A stretch of 64,000 bases of DNA from DATEGZ01 sp035279905 (GCA_035279905.1 DATEGZ010000092.1:1-64000), one strand, 5' to 3'; numbered from the stretch's first letter, positions 8,139-17,422 are shown. The notes: generated by a model from the letters alone, not told the origin. Made by a program: numbers and translations.

Positions 8139-9425
8139 CTAGTCCGGCAACGCTTGCCGCCTCGTTTCCTCTCCAAACGGCAGGAGCAGGATGCCGATCA
8201 CAAACGCGATCGACGTGAGCGCCACGGGCGTGCCGATCGACTGAAAATGCGCGACGCCCGCGCCGACGAGGAAGGTTACGCCCGCGCCGGCGAATCGCCC
8301 GACGGAGGTCGCGAAGGCAAACGCGCTCGCGCGGCAGCTCGTTTCGTACTGCTCGGGCAGCCACAGCGTGTACATCGCGAAGTTGGCGCCGCCGACACCG
8401 AGCACGAACAGGCAGGCGATGAACCAGCCCAGCGCGCCGCTCGACAGGTAGAAGACGTAGCCGAATCCCGCCGCGATCGAGACGGCCATCAGCAGGAAGT
8501 ACAGACCGAGCGTCAGCCGGCGCCCGAGCCGCTCGGCCAGCGGCGGAAGCACCAGGCACCCGAGAATCGTGCCGGTCGAGAGGAGCATCGTCGCGTTCGA
8601 CGCGATGCGCACGGCGTCCGCGCGCGCGTAGCCGGCGTCGGTGGCCAGCTTCGTCACCGACGCGGGCACGTAGACCGATCCGGCCCACAGCCCGATGATC
8701 GACACGAACAAGTAGATCGAGTTGAGAATCGTCCGGCGGCGATAGCGCGGCGAGAACAGCATCGCGAACGCGCCGCTCATCGTCTGGCGCGATCGGGCGT
8801 CGCGTTGCGTCTTCTGCCAGCGCGCGGGTTCGGTGACCGCGTAGCGGATGAAGGCGACGAAGACCGCCGGCGTGCCGCCGAACGCGAACATCCACCGCCA
8901 GCCGTAGTGCGCGCCGATCGTGTAGTTGGCGATCGCGGCGAGGAACACGCCGACGTAGTAGCCCGTGTGCAGGTAACCGGCGCCCATTGCGCGGCGCGAC
9001 TCCGGCCACTCCTCGGCGACGAACGTGCCGCCCATCGACCACTCGCCGCCGATGCCGATGCCGGCGAGCAGCCGGAACGCCCCGAGCTGCCAGACGGTGG
9101 TCGTGATCGATCCGAGGAACGTGAACAGCGAGTAGCACAGCACCGTGAGCATCAGCGTGCGCACGCGGCCGAAGCGATCGGCGATCGGGCCCCACACCAT
9201 CGACAGGCCCCAGCCGACGAGGAAGAGCGCGAGCAGGAGACTGCCGTAGTAGCCGACGTTGCCGGTCGTGGCGGGGATGCCCGATCGCGGCAGGAGTTCG
9301 GTGAGCGCCGGCGTCAGTACCAGCGCGTAGATGAACGAGTCCATCCCATCGAGCGTCCACCCTCCCCAGGACGCCCAGAACCCGCGGATCTGATTTTGGG
9401 TGAGGGGGACGGGCCTTTTTTCCAC
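8139..9425 (-). CDS. MFS transporter whose start codon lies in a repeat
   Basis: A 428-residue, 12-TM major facilitator protein of the sugar/aromatic-acid type. It has the family N-terminus GFWASWGGWTLDGMDSFIYAL and the loop 2-3 signature GPIADRFGRVRTLM. No ATG lies before residue 28. The only start that keeps TM1 is the GTG at 9425, which sits in the left arm of the palindromic repeat 9405-9516. The first codons therefore read MEKRPVPL, the same residues as the unrelated gene at 48375. The substrate is unknown. Confidence 0.85.
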   Translation of the reverse strand: MEKRPVPLTQNQIRGFWASWGGWTLDGMDSFIYALVLTPALTELLPRSGIPATTGNVGYYGSLLLALFLVGWGLSMVWGPIADRFGRVRTLMLTVLCYSLFTFLGSITTTVWQLGAFRLLAGIGIGGEWSMGGTFVAEEWPESRRAMGAGYLHTGYYVGVFLAAIANYTIGAHYGWRWMFAFGGTPAVFVAFIRYAVTEPARWQKTQRDARSRQTMSGAFAMLFSPRYRRRTILNSIYLFVSIIGLWAGSVYVPASVTKLATDAGYARADAVRIASNATMLLSTGTILGCLVLPPLAERLGRRLTLGLYFLLMAVSIAAGFGYVFYLSSGALGWFIACLFVLGVGGANFAMYTLWLPEQYETSCRASAFAFATSVGRFAGAGVTFLVGAGVAHFQSIGTPVALTSIAFVIGILLLPFGEETRRQALPD

Positions 9426-9516
9426 AGCTCGGCGCCTTTCAGGGACGGAGGTCGGCGTATTGTCTCCGACCTCCGTCCCTGATCACCGCCGATCTGTGGA
9501 AAAAAGGCCCGTCCCC
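9405..9516. repeat. GGGGACGG-type palindromic element, copy 1
   Basis: The outer arms (9405-9426 and 9495-9516) are perfect 22-bp reverse complements containing GGGGACGGGCC and TTTTTTCCACA. The inner arms (9440-9455 and 9466-9481) are perfect 16-bp complements containing AGGGACGGAGGT. Copies occur at 37319-37460 and, as a half copy, at 48334-48395. The arms encode the start of the MFS protein and the tail of the MBL protein. No transposase is present in the window. Confidence 0.85.
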
Positions 9517-10619
9517 TTCTTCGTCGCGTCTCTATATGCCGCTGACACGCCAGACGAGGTGACGTAGTTGTCGAAGATGAAGCCGAGCGCCTGCGAGGCG
9601 CCCGCGAACTGGCGCTTGAAGTCGTCGAGGTTGACGCTCCTGCGCGTCTGCGCCAGCGAGTCGCCGCGGGCCACCGACGCTTCGATCTGCGACTTGAGCG
9701 AGGCGAGCAGCGCCACTTCCTGGCGCACGTACTTGTCGTCGCGCATCACCGGCCCGTGGCCCGGGATCATCACGGCCGGCTTCATCGCGATCAGCTTCTC
9801 GAGCGTCGCGCCGAACTCGAGCGGATGCGACGTCGAGCCGATCAGCGGAATCGGCGAGACGACGAGGTCGCCCGTAATCGCGATCCGCTCCTCCGGCAGC
9901 CACACGACGAGATCCGCCGACGTGTGCGCGCGCCCAAGAAAGAGCACCTCGATCCGGCGCTTGCCGCGCGTGAGCGTGAGCGACGTGTCGATGAGCTTCG
10001 TCGGCATCACGACCTGCATCGTTGGGGCCTCGGAGAAGTACCGCCTGGCTGCCGCGATGTCGCTCAGGTAGCTCGTCCGCTCCTCGTCGGTCAACGCGTT
10101 GCCCGTCATGCTCTTGCGCTGATCGACGGACATCTGCAGCTGCGTCACCATCTGCGGTCCCATCTCGACCAGCTGCTTGCGATTCGCCGCGCCAATCGTC
10201 GGCAGGTCGTCCATCGTCGTCTTCTGCGCGATGATCTCCGCGGACGGAAACACCTCGTGGTACACCTGGTTGCCGATGATGTGGTCGTCGTGCCAGTGCG
10301 TGTTGATGACCGCCGTCACCGGTTTGTTGGTGAGCTTCATCAGCGCGGCGAGCGACGCGCGCGCCGACGACGGCGTGATGTTCGTGTCGACGACGATCAC
10401 GTCGGCGTCGTTGACGATGAAGATGCTGTTCGCGTCGAACATCAGGCCGGGCGGCTCGGGGCGGATCGCGGCGTAAACGCCGTCCGCGATCTTCTGCAGC
10501 GCGACCGGCGGCCGGCCGTCAGTGGCCGCGGGCGAGGCCCGTTGCGTGCGTACCGTCACGACGCCGAGTGCGCCGGACGCGACTAAGGCGAGCAGGACGA
10601 TCATCAGACGCGATCGCAT
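9483..10619 (-). CDS. Secreted metallo-beta-lactamase-fold hydrolase
   Basis: A 378-residue protein with a signal anchor (MRSRLMIVLLALVASGALGV). Its MBL domain carries THWHDDH (zinc ligands), GRAHTSADLVVWLPEERI, an Asp ligand in ITGDLVV and a His in IPGHGPV. The family covers quinoprotein relay and subclass B-like periplasmic hydrolases. The last 12 residues (KKGTGLFSTDRR) are encoded by the right arm of the palindromic repeat, so the native C-terminus was probably replaced or extended. A CAGAAT box lies 6 nt before the ATG on this strand. The substrate is unknown. Confidence 0.82.
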   Translation of the reverse strand: MRSRLMIVLLALVASGALGVVTVRTQRASPAATDGRPPVALQKIADGVYAAIRPEPPGLMFDANSIFIVNDADVIVVDTNITPSSARASLAALMKLTNKPVTAVINTHWHDDHIIGNQVYHEVFPSAEIIAQKTTMDDLPTIGAANRKQLVEMGPQMVTQLQMSVDQRKSMTGNALTDEERTSYLSDIAAARRYFSEAPTMQVVMPTKLIDTSLTLTRGKRRIEVLFLGRAHTSADLVVWLPEERIAITGDLVVSPIPLIGSTSHPLEFGATLEKLIAMKPAVMIPGHGPVMRDDKYVRQEVALLASLKSQIEASVARGDSLAQTRRSVNLDDFKRQFAGASQALGFIFDNYVTSSGVSAAYRDATKKGTGLFSTDRR

Positions 10620-10669
10620 GCGGACATTCTGCCACGCGCGCGCGAGGATGAAGTCGCGCCGGCATCCAA

Positions 10670-11578
10670 TCAGGCGCGCGGGAGGCGCGCCAGGGCGCGA
10701 GCCGCTGACGGATTTGTCGCCACGCGCGCGGCGAAGTCGCCCGGCACCGCAAGAATGTCCGTCTCCGGCCAAGGGCCGGTGAGCGGTTCGAGGCGACGGC
10801 CTGGCCGGCGGAACAGCCCGAGCGCCGCTCGATCAGGCGCTCGCCGGTAAAACGCGTACCCCTCGGGGAAGAGATCGCGCGCGTCCGCGCGGTCGGCCGC
10901 CGTGCGCGGCGACCACTCGAACCAGACGACCGGCCTGGCCGCGGCGAGCGTCCGGCTGAGGCCGCGCAGCACGTGTCCCTCGAAGCCCTCGGTATCGATC
11001 TTCAGGAAGCCGACGCCCGTCGCGCCCGTTTCTGCCAACACCTCGTCGCCGCGGCGAATCGGCAGCGCGACCATCGAGCCGGACGTGCCCACGCCAAACG
11101 CACCCGTGCCCGTGTTGTTGGTCGACGACGGCGTGTACGGCGCCGTCTCATCGCGCTCGCCGAAACCGCACGCGACGATCGTTACGCTGCTCAGCGCGTT
11201 GTCATCGATCTTCTGTTGAATGCGCCGCACGAGCGGCCCGAACGGCTCGACGGCGATGACGCGCCGGCAGCGCGTCGCCGCAAACAACGTGTGGTGGCCG
11301 ACGTTGGCGCCGACATCCACGAACACCGGATCGCCCAGCGCCGCGATAAAGTCGCCGATGAGCTCCAGATCGTCGCGCTCGTACGCGCCGTAGTAGTAGA
11401 CGCTCCAGTCGATGAACGTGTCGAAGTTCCCGCGATACTTCGCGCCGTAGAACGGCACGACGAACTCCGCGGACGCCGTACGGTCCGGATCGTCGAAGCG
11501 GCGGAGGATGCGGTCGCGGAAGCCGAAACGAAGCGCCTGTTGGTGTCCGAGCGCGCGAAGCAGGCGCCGCGTGAGCAC
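10670..11578 (-). CDS. FkbM-family methyltransferase
   Basis: A 302-residue SAM-dependent methyltransferase. The SAM motif is VFVDVGANVGHHTLFAA and the acidic strand VIAVEPFGPLV. The FkbM hallmark is VGFLKIDTEGFEGHVLRGL, with VVWFEW downstream. FkbM enzymes O-methylate sugars or polyketides. The GTG start (11578) overlaps the stop of the upstream membrane protein by one base (TAGTG), which favours coupling. The frame stays open further upstream but has no better start. Confidence 0.82.
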   Translation of the reverse strand: MLTRRLLRALGHQQALRFGFRDRILRRFDDPDRTASAEFVVPFYGAKYRGNFDTFIDWSVYYYGAYERDDLELIGDFIAALGDPVFVDVGANVGHHTLFAATRCRRVIAVEPFGPLVRRIQQKIDDNALSSVTIVACGFGERDETAPYTPSSTNNTGTGAFGVGTSGSMVALPIRRGDEVLAETGATGVGFLKIDTEGFEGHVLRGLSRTLAAARPVVWFEWSPRTAADRADARDLFPEGYAFYRRAPDRAALGLFRRPGRRLEPLTGPWPETDILAVPGDFAARVATNPSAARALARLPRA

Positions 11579-12093
11579 TAGAGCAGCAAGCCGATGCTCA
11601 TCAGGCCAATCGTGATCGTCACGAGCACCGCGACAATCCGCGCGCCCATCATCGCCCGCAGCCGCAGCGGCCCGATCGTGGCCATCAACGGCCCGCGCGC
11701 GCTCTCGGGCATCGCCATCGCCTGCTTGGTCAGCGCCGAGGCCTTCGCCAGCGAGCGGCTCACGACGACGATGCCGATGATCGCCGCGACGATGGCAAGC
11801 GCGCCGCCGGTACCAAACGCCATGCCGGCATGGCTGCGGCTGATTTCCGGACTGAAGCCGCCGGTGTAACGCCAGTAGAGCCAGAGGCCGGAGAAGATGG
11901 CCACGCTGACGACGATCGGAATGAACGCGATGAACCCGCGCCGCTCGAGCGCGGCCATCACCTTCGCGCCGTCCGGGCCGGCGTCTTTCATCGCGGGCAT
12001 CAGGAAGAACGCACTGAAGATCGCAAAGCCGACCCAAATGGCTCCGGCGAGCACGTGAAGAAACCGGACGGTCAGATAGAACGTGGTCATCAA
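11578..12093 (-). CDS. Four-helix integral membrane protein, CopD/DUF-like
   Basis: A 171-residue protein with four predicted TM helices and the N-terminus FYLTVRFLHVLAGAIWVGFAIF. The spaced His and Trp in helix 1 resemble CopD/YeiB-like or cytochrome b561-like small membrane proteins. I cannot assign a function. It lies between the Rieske oxygenase (the gap is a single stop/start junction) and the FkbM gene, so the three are one transcription unit. Confidence 0.72.
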   Translation of the reverse strand: MMTTFYLTVRFLHVLAGAIWVGFAIFSAFFLMPAMKDAGPDGAKVMAALERRGFIAFIPIVVSVAIFSGLWLYWRYTGGFSPEISRSHAGMAFGTGGALAIVAAIIGIVVVSRSLAKASALTKQAMAMPESARGPLMATIGPLRLRAMMGARIVAVLVTITIGLMSIGLLL

Positions 12094-13209
12094 TCACTCT
12101 CCCAACGTACGGACGATGAATCGATCGAAAGCGTAGAGCAGATCCTCGCGGTTCGAGTACGGTCCCGGCCGATAGGCGGGCGAGCTGATTCCCGCCTGGG
12201 CCAGCTCACAGACGTGCCAGTCCTGCCGGTTCGTCATGTCCCAGAACGACGTCGCATCTGACAGATCGAAATCCGGCTTCGCGCGCTCGGCCGGATGCAC
12301 GAGCCACTCGCAGATCACGCGCGTCTCGCCCGGTGACACCGGCCACAGCGTGTGCGTGAGCACGTAGTCGGGGTGCGGCGCGAAGAGAAAGTTCGGAAAC
12401 ACCGAGTAGTAGTACACGCGCCGGCGATCGGCCGCGGAGAGTCCCGGCAGCGGATCGCGCGGGCACGTGCCGTCCGCGGACATCGTGTCGACGCCGTCGT
12501 TCAGATCCATCCGGCCGCCCATGTAGGTCGGACGCAGCGCCTCGTTTTCGCCGCTGAGGTAGTGCGACAGTTTGTTGAGCGTCGGATGGAGCGTCGGGCA
12601 ATGCAAACACTCGTTGTAGTTCTGGACGATCAGCTTCCAGTTGGCGCGGACGTCGTAGACGATCCGGTGCGCTCGCACGAGGCCATCCATCTGCCACGAG
12701 GCGAACTTCGACGGCAGATCCCCGAGATGTTCGTCGAGCGTCGGTCCGCCGGCCGCCAGCGACACGAACACGAAGCCGTCCCACACACCCGCGCGGACCG
12801 CGCCGAGCGGAAATTCCTCGCGATTGAATCCGGGCGATCCGTCCATGTGCGGCGCGCCGAGCAGCCGGCCGTCGTAGTCGTACGTCCACGCGTGATACGG
12901 ACACTGGATCGTGCCGCCGAGCTGGCCGGCCTCGTCCGCGCACAGCCGCGTGCCGCGATGCCGGCACACGTTGAAGTGCGCGCGCACCGCGCCGTCGGCG
13001 GACGTCCGGATGACGATGACGCTGTCGCCGGCGACTTCGCGCGCGAGATAAGACCCGCGCGCCGGCAGATCTTCGAGCCGCCCGACGCCCACCCACATGC
13101 GACGGTAGAACAGCTCGAGCTCGCGTGCGAAGAGCTCGCGATCGGTGTAGTAGCGAGCCGGCAGCGTGAACGCCGTGGTCGGCAGTGTCTCGCGGGATTT
13201 GAAGGCCAT
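12094..13209 (-). CDS. Rieske ring-hydroxylating oxygenase alpha subunit
   Basis: A 371-residue aromatic-ring-hydroxylating dioxygenase alpha-type protein. The Rieske [2Fe-2S] ligands are C82-R-H84 and C103-PY-H106. The mononuclear iron site is in NECLHCPTLHP (His-x4-His) with a downstream Asp. It is first in a three-gene reverse unit. The reductase partner is not in the window. Related proteins act on choline, carnitine or aromatic acids, and the substrate cannot be read from sequence. The ATG sits 29 bp from the divergent phosphatase start. Confidence 0.87.
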   Translation of the reverse strand: MAFKSRETLPTTAFTLPARYYTDRELFARELELFYRRMWVGVGRLEDLPARGSYLAREVAGDSVIVIRTSADGAVRAHFNVCRHRGTRLCADEAGQLGGTIQCPYHAWTYDYDGRLLGAPHMDGSPGFNREEFPLGAVRAGVWDGFVFVSLAAGGPTLDEHLGDLPSKFASWQMDGLVRAHRIVYDVRANWKLIVQNYNECLHCPTLHPTLNKLSHYLSGENEALRPTYMGGRMDLNDGVDTMSADGTCPRDPLPGLSAADRRRVYYYSVFPNFLFAPHPDYVLTHTLWPVSPGETRVICEWLVHPAERAKPDFDLSDATSFWDMTNRQDWHVCELAQAGISSPAYRPGPYSNREDLLYAFDRFIVRTLGE

Positions 13210-13226
13210 CAGGCGAACTGAGTCAT

Positions 13227-13232
13227 GATAAT
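13227..13232 (+). promoter_or_regulatory. -10 box GATAAT, 6 nt before the phosphatase ATG
   Basis: GATAAT is followed by cggcaa and then the ATG at 13239, leaving no room for a ribosome-binding site. It is consistent with leaderless transcription. It lies in the 29-bp divergent gap with the Rieske gene. Confidence 0.5.
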
Positions 13233-13238
13233 CGGCAA

Positions 13239-13745
13239 ATGTTCCGAAAACACCTCGTCGCCCTGCTGACCGCCATCACGCTGGCCGTGCCCGCGGCTGC
13301 CATGGCGCAACGGCTCGTCTATGTGGTGCGCCATGCCGAGCGCGCCGATGGCGGCATGCCGCCTGCGGGCGTGGCGAAGCCAGACCCGCCGCTGTCGGAG
13401 GCGGGAAAGGCGCGCGCCGACAAGCTCGCTTCGATGCTCGCAATATCTGGCGTCACGGCCATTTACGTGACCGAGTACGTCCGCACACAGCAGACCGCGG
13501 CGCCGCTGGCCGCCGCCCTCAAGCTGAGGCCGGCCGTGATCCCGTCGAGCGGCACGGCCGATCTCGTGGCGCGGCTGAAAGCCGATCACCGCAACGACAT
13601 CGTGCTCGTTGTGGGCCATTCGAACAGCGTGCCGGAGATCATCAAGGCGCTCGGCGGCCCGCCGGTGACGATCGCGGACGACGAGTATGACAAGCTCTTC
13701 ATCGTCGTTCCGGCGACCGGAGCGATGACGGTTATCAAGTACTGA
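13239..13745 (+). CDS. Secreted SixA/phosphoglycerate-mutase-like histidine phosphatase
   Basis: A 168-residue protein with a signal peptide (MFRKHLVALLTAITLAVPAAAMAQ). The mature domain starts with YVVRHAERAD, the catalytic RHG-type motif in its RHAE variant. The second catalytic histidine is in VLVVGHSNSVPEI. The short length matches the SixA branch of histidine phosphatases, but export points to a periplasmic phosphatase instead of phosphohistidine signalling. The amidohydrolase follows after a 7-nt-period repeat. Confidence 0.85.
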   Translation: MFRKHLVALLTAITLAVPAAAMAQRLVYVVRHAERADGGMPPAGVAKPDPPLSEAGKARADKLASMLAISGVTAIYVTEYVRTQQTAAPLAAALKLRPAVIPSSGTADLVARLKADHRNDIVLVVGHSNSVPEIIKALGGPPVTIADDEYDKLFIVVPATGAMTVIKY

Positions 13746-13746
13746 T

Positions 13747-13787
13747 CAAGTTCGAAGTTCGAAGTGTGAAGTATGAAGTGTGAAGTT
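13747..13787. repeat. Heptamer repeat GTTCGAA/GTGTGAA, copy 1
   Basis: Consecutive units gttcgaa, gttcgaa, gtgtgaa, gtatgaa, gtgtgaa, gttt show an exact 7-nt period. One unit carries an ATG (13773) in frame with the downstream amidohydrolase, a likely false start. Inverted relatives lie at 32390-32422. Confidence 0.75.
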
Positions 13788-13805
13788 TCGCTGGAGGGAG
13801 TGCCC

Positions 13806-15173
13806 GTGAAACGACCAATGCTCATGCTCATGACCGCGCTCTCGATTGCCTTTGTGGTGTCGCTTGATGCAGGCGGCACGCGCCAGCCCGCGCAGTCGGC
13901 GAAGCCGATCGCGCTCGTCGGCGGCACGCTGATCGACGGTTTCGGCGGTCCGCCGATTCGCAACTCGGTGATCCTCGTCCGCGGTGACCGGATCGCGGCC
14001 GTCGGCCAGGTGGGCTCGCTGGCCGTGCCCTCCGACTACGAAGTGATCTCGACCGAGGGGATGTCCGTGCTGCCCGGCCTGTGGGACATGCACGTGCACT
14101 TGATGATCAACGGACACTCCGACTACACGCACTGGGACAAGACCTATCCCAACCGGCAGGAGAAGGAGATCATGCCGGCGTCAGCGCGGCAGCTCCTGAT
14201 GGCGGGCGTCACGACCGCGCGCGATCTGGGCGGGCCGCTCGAGCCGAGCCTGCACGTGCGCGACGCGATCAACCGCGGCGAGATTCCCGGCGCGACGATG
14301 TACGTCTCGGGTCCGTTTCTGCAGCACGAACCGTATCCGGGCACGGAGCTGTCCCGCTGGGGCCTCAACGGCGCCGCGGATGCGCGCGCGAAAGTGAAAA
14401 AGCTCGCGGACGCCGGCGTCGACGTGATCAAACTGATCGATCAGGATCAGATGACCGTCGACGAGGTCGCCGCCGTCATCGACGAAGCGCACAAGCGCAA
14501 CCTGCCCGTGATCGCGCACGCGCACCGCCCGGACGAGATCCGCCTCGCCCTGAAGTACGGCGCCGATGATCTCCAGCACACGGGTCTCGCGACGGCGCCG
14601 GAGTACCCGGCCGACATCATCGCGGCGATCAAGGAACGGAGCGCGAAGATGGCGCTCGGGCCGCTCTGGTGGACGCCCACGGTCGAAGGGCTCTTCAACT
14701 ACGAGTACATGCGCGACAACCCGGAGATGCTCGACGATCCGTCGTGGCAGCTCGGCCTGCCGAAGGACATCATCGACGACATTCGTCAGTCGATTCAGCA
14801 TCCCGGCGAGATGAGCTACTTCCAGCTCACGCCGGCGCGCCGGCCGACGCTGAAGAAGAAGTTCACGCAGCTGCGCGAAGCCGGCGTCACGATGCTCATC
14901 GGCACCGACAGCGGCATTCCGATGCAGTTTCACAGCCAGTCGACGTGGAACGAGCTCGACATCTGGGTGCGCGAGATGGGCGTCGCGCCGATGGAGGCCA
15001 TTCGCGGCGCGACCTACTGGCCGTCGGTGATGATGAAGAAGGACAAGGACGTCGGCACGGTGACGCCCGGGAAGTTCGCAGACATCATCGCGGTGCGCGG
15101 CGACGTGCTGCGCTACATCGATCTGCTCCAGCGCGTGGACGTCATCGTCAAGCACGGCAAGCGGTACAAGTAG
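13806..15173 (+). CDS. Secreted amidohydrolase (imidazolonepropionase-like)
   Basis: A 455-residue amidohydrolase-superfamily enzyme with a signal peptide. Metal ligands are the H96-x-H98 pair in WDMHVHLM, a Lys in DVIKLIDQ, His in VIAHAHRP, a further His in DDLQHTGL, and the Asp in GTDSGIP. The GTG start is preferred because GGAGGGAG stands 5 nt before it. An in-frame ATG 33 bases upstream is created by the heptamer repeat. Members hydrolyse cyclic amides or dipeptides. The substrate is unknown. Confidence 0.87.
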   Translation: MKRPMLMLMTALSIAFVVSLDAGGTRQPAQSAKPIALVGGTLIDGFGGPPIRNSVILVRGDRIAAVGQVGSLAVPSDYEVISTEGMSVLPGLWDMHVHLMINGHSDYTHWDKTYPNRQEKEIMPASARQLLMAGVTTARDLGGPLEPSLHVRDAINRGEIPGATMYVSGPFLQHEPYPGTELSRWGLNGAADARAKVKKLADAGVDVIKLIDQDQMTVDEVAAVIDEAHKRNLPVIAHAHRPDEIRLALKYGADDLQHTGLATAPEYPADIIAAIKERSAKMALGPLWWTPTVEGLFNYEYMRDNPEMLDDPSWQLGLPKDIIDDIRQSIQHPGEMSYFQLTPARRPTLKKKFTQLREAGVTMLIGTDSGIPMQFHSQSTWNELDIWVREMGVAPMEAIRGATYWPSVMMKKDKDVGTVTPGKFADIIAVRGDVLRYIDLLQRVDVIVKHGKRYK

Positions 15174-15196
15174 GCGCGGGGAGCGCCACACGGCTC

Positions 15197-16138
15197 ATGC
15201 GATTTGCGTTCATCGGCGCCGGGGGCGTCGGCGGGTACTACGGGGCGATGCTGTCGCGGGCGGGGCGGGACGTCACCGTCATCGCCCGCGGTGCCCATCT
15301 GGAGGCCATCCGGCAACACGGCTTGCGGGTCGTCGGGCCGATGGGGGATTTCACGGTGCGCATGGGCGCGGAGAGCGATCCCGCTCGCGTCGGTCCGGTC
15401 GACGTCGTCGTCCTCACGGTGAAGACCTACGACAACGCGACGGCGCTTCCGCTCCTGGGGCCGCTCGTTGGGCCCAAGACCACGGTGCTCACGATTCAGA
15501 ACGGCGTGGACAGCGCCGAGGAGGTCGCGGCCGTCGTCGGCGAGCGCCAGACGATTGCGGGCTCGACGTACATTGCGACCGGCATCGAGGCGCCCGGCGT
15601 CATTCGCCAGACCGGCACGCATCGGCGGATCGTGTTTGGCGAGTACTTCGGATCGACCGGCGTGATTTCCGAGCGCGTGGCGGCGATCGAGCCCGTTCTT
15701 CGGGCCGCGGACATTGACGCCACGGCCGTGGCGGACGCGCGCCAGGCGATCTGGGAGAAGTTCACGTACCTGGCGCCGATGGCGGCGTTCACGGGCGCGT
15801 CGCGGCTGCCGATGGGCCCGATCTGGAGCGACGCGTTCATCAAGTCGATGTTCCTCGAAGCGGTCGCCGAGGTGACGCGCGTGGCCGTCGCGCACGGCTT
15901 CGTGCCGCCCGCCGATCATCTCGAGCGGACGCACGCGTACTGCAACCGGCTGCCGGCGGACACACGGTCGTCGCTCTTGATCGATCTCACGCTCGGCAAG
16001 CGCATCGAGGTCGAGGCGCTGCAGGGCAGCGTCGTGCGGCGCGGGCTGGCGACCGGCGTGCCCACGCCCGTGATGGCCGCGCTCTACGCGGTGCTCAAGC
16101 CGTGGGCGCACGGGCCGAATCCGGCCGCCGTGTCCTGA
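15197..16138 (+). CDS. 2-dehydropantoate 2-reductase family protein
   Basis: A 313-residue ApbA/PanE-type NADPH-dependent reductase. The N-terminal motif FIGAGGVGGYYGAMLSRAG binds the nucleotide. TVLTIQNGVDSAEEV and the conserved Lys in QAIWEKFTYLAPMAAFTG carry catalysis. The C-terminal helical domain contains SSLLIDLTLGKRIEVEALQG, typical of the family. It may act in pantothenate synthesis as ketopantoate reductase, though paralogues of other specificity are common and no panB or panC is close. It starts 23 bp after the amidohydrolase. Confidence 0.83.
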   Translation: MRFAFIGAGGVGGYYGAMLSRAGRDVTVIARGAHLEAIRQHGLRVVGPMGDFTVRMGAESDPARVGPVDVVVLTVKTYDNATALPLLGPLVGPKTTVLTIQNGVDSAEEVAAVVGERQTIAGSTYIATGIEAPGVIRQTGTHRRIVFGEYFGSTGVISERVAAIEPVLRAADIDATAVADARQAIWEKFTYLAPMAAFTGASRLPMGPIWSDAFIKSMFLEAVAEVTRVAVAHGFVPPADHLERTHAYCNRLPADTRSSLLIDLTLGKRIEVEALQGSVVRRGLATGVPTPVMAALYAVLKPWAHGPNPAAVS

Positions 16139-16147
16139 CGCGCCATC

Positions 16148-17422
16148 GTGTCCTCGCGATACCTTCCCAACACGCGCGCGCTGCGCCACCGCAACTTCCG
16201 GTTGCTGTGGCTCAGCCTCTTCGTGTCGTTTGCCGGATCGTTCATGCAGCAGGCGGCGATTCTCTGGCACGTCTCGCTGCTGGTCACGCCCGCACACAAA
16301 GGGCTGGCGCTCGGGATGGTCGGGCTCGTGCGCGTGCTGCCGATTATCTTCTTCTCGCTCGTGAGCGGTGTGGCGGCCGACGTCTTCGATCGCCGCAAGC
16401 TGATGCTCATCACGCAGCTCGGCGGGACGATCGTCGCGTCGATCCTCGCGATGCTCGCGTTCATGGGCATCACGGTGGTCTGGCCGATCTACGTCCTCGC
16501 GGCGATCGGCGCGGCGGCCGGGACGTTCGACGCGCCGGCGCGTCAGGCGCTCGTGCCCGCGCTCGTGCCGCGCGAGGATTTACCGAACGCGATCAGCCTC
16601 AACACGGTGATGGTGCAGGTCGCGCAGGTTGGCGGGCCGGCGCTCGGCGGCGTGCTGATCGCGCTCACCAACGTCGGGTGGGCGTACGTGTTCAACGCGA
16701 TCTCGTTTCTCTTCGTCGTCGTCGCATTATCGATGATGAGGAACGTGCCAAAGACCGAGCGCGGCAAGGGCCACGCCGGCGACGAAATGTCGATCAAGGC
16801 CGCGCGCGAGGGACTGCGCTTCGTGTTCCGCTCGCCGATGATCCGGTCGACGATGCTGCTGGATTTCTTCGCGACGTTCTTCGCGTCCGCGACGGCGCTC
16901 CTGCCGATCTTCGCGCAGGACATCCTGCACGTCGGCCCGCGCGGGTACGGCTGGCTCTACGCCGCGCCGGCCGTCGGCGCGAGCCTCGGCAGTCTCATCA
17001 TGGTGCGCGCGGTCGACGACATCGACTGGCGCGGGCGCGTGCTCGTCTGGGCCGTGCTCGCCTACGGCCTGTCGACGGTGGTTTTCGGGTTTTCGCGCGT
17101 GTTCTGGATCTCGTTCCTATGCCTCGCACTCTCGGGCGCGAGCGACGCCGTCAGCATGGTCATCCGCAACCTCGTGCGCCAGCTCGACACGCCGGACGAG
17201 CTGCGCGGCCGGATGACCGGCATCAACATGGTCTTCTTCATGGGCGGCCCGCAGCTGGGCGAGCTCGAAGCCGGCGCCGTCGCCAACTGGCTGGGCGCGC
17301 CGTTCTCGGTCGTGAGCGGGGGGCTCGGGTGTCTGGTCGCGACGGTCATTCTCGTCGCGGTGACGCCGGAGGTGTGGAAGTACCGCAGAGACCAGCCGCA
17401 CGTCGCGACGGTGCCGGGCTAG
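16148..17422 (+). CDS. MFS exporter (EntS-like)
   Basis: A 424-residue, 12-TM transporter of the MFS_3/EntS branch: NFRLLWLSLFVSFAGSFMQQAAILWHV at the N-terminus, SGVAADVFDRRKLM in loop 2-3, and FDAPARQALVPALVPREDLPNAISLN in the centre, all strong signatures of this family. Starts at GTG, 9 bp after panE, so probably cotranscribed. These proteins export small molecules such as siderophores or drugs. The specific substrate is unknown. Confidence 0.85.
   Translation: MSSRYLPNTRALRHRNFRLLWLSLFVSFAGSFMQQAAILWHVSLLVTPAHKGLALGMVGLVRVLPIIFFSLVSGVAADVFDRRKLMLITQLGGTIVASILAMLAFMGITVVWPIYVLAAIGAAAGTFDAPARQALVPALVPREDLPNAISLNTVMVQVAQVGGPALGGVLIALTNVGWAYVFNAISFLFVVVALSMMRNVPKTERGKGHAGDEMSIKAAREGLRFVFRSPMIRSTMLLDFFATFFASATALLPIFAQDILHVGPRGYGWLYAAPAVGASLGSLIMVRAVDDIDWRGRVLVWAVLAYGLSTVVFGFSRVFWISFLCLALSGASDAVSMVIRNLVRQLDTPDELRGRMTGINMVFFMGGPQLGELEAGAVANWLGAPFSVVSGGLGCLVATVILVAVTPEVWKYRRDQPHVATVPG

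Noticed and set aside
6188..8176. Long reverse frame opposite the sulfatase gene
   Set aside because: His/Arg-rich shadow with no recognisable domain; the plus-strand sulfatase motifs are clear.
9405..9516. Insertion sequence or transposon
   Set aside because: There is no transposase gene in or near any copy; only a non-autonomous or repeat-type element can be supported.
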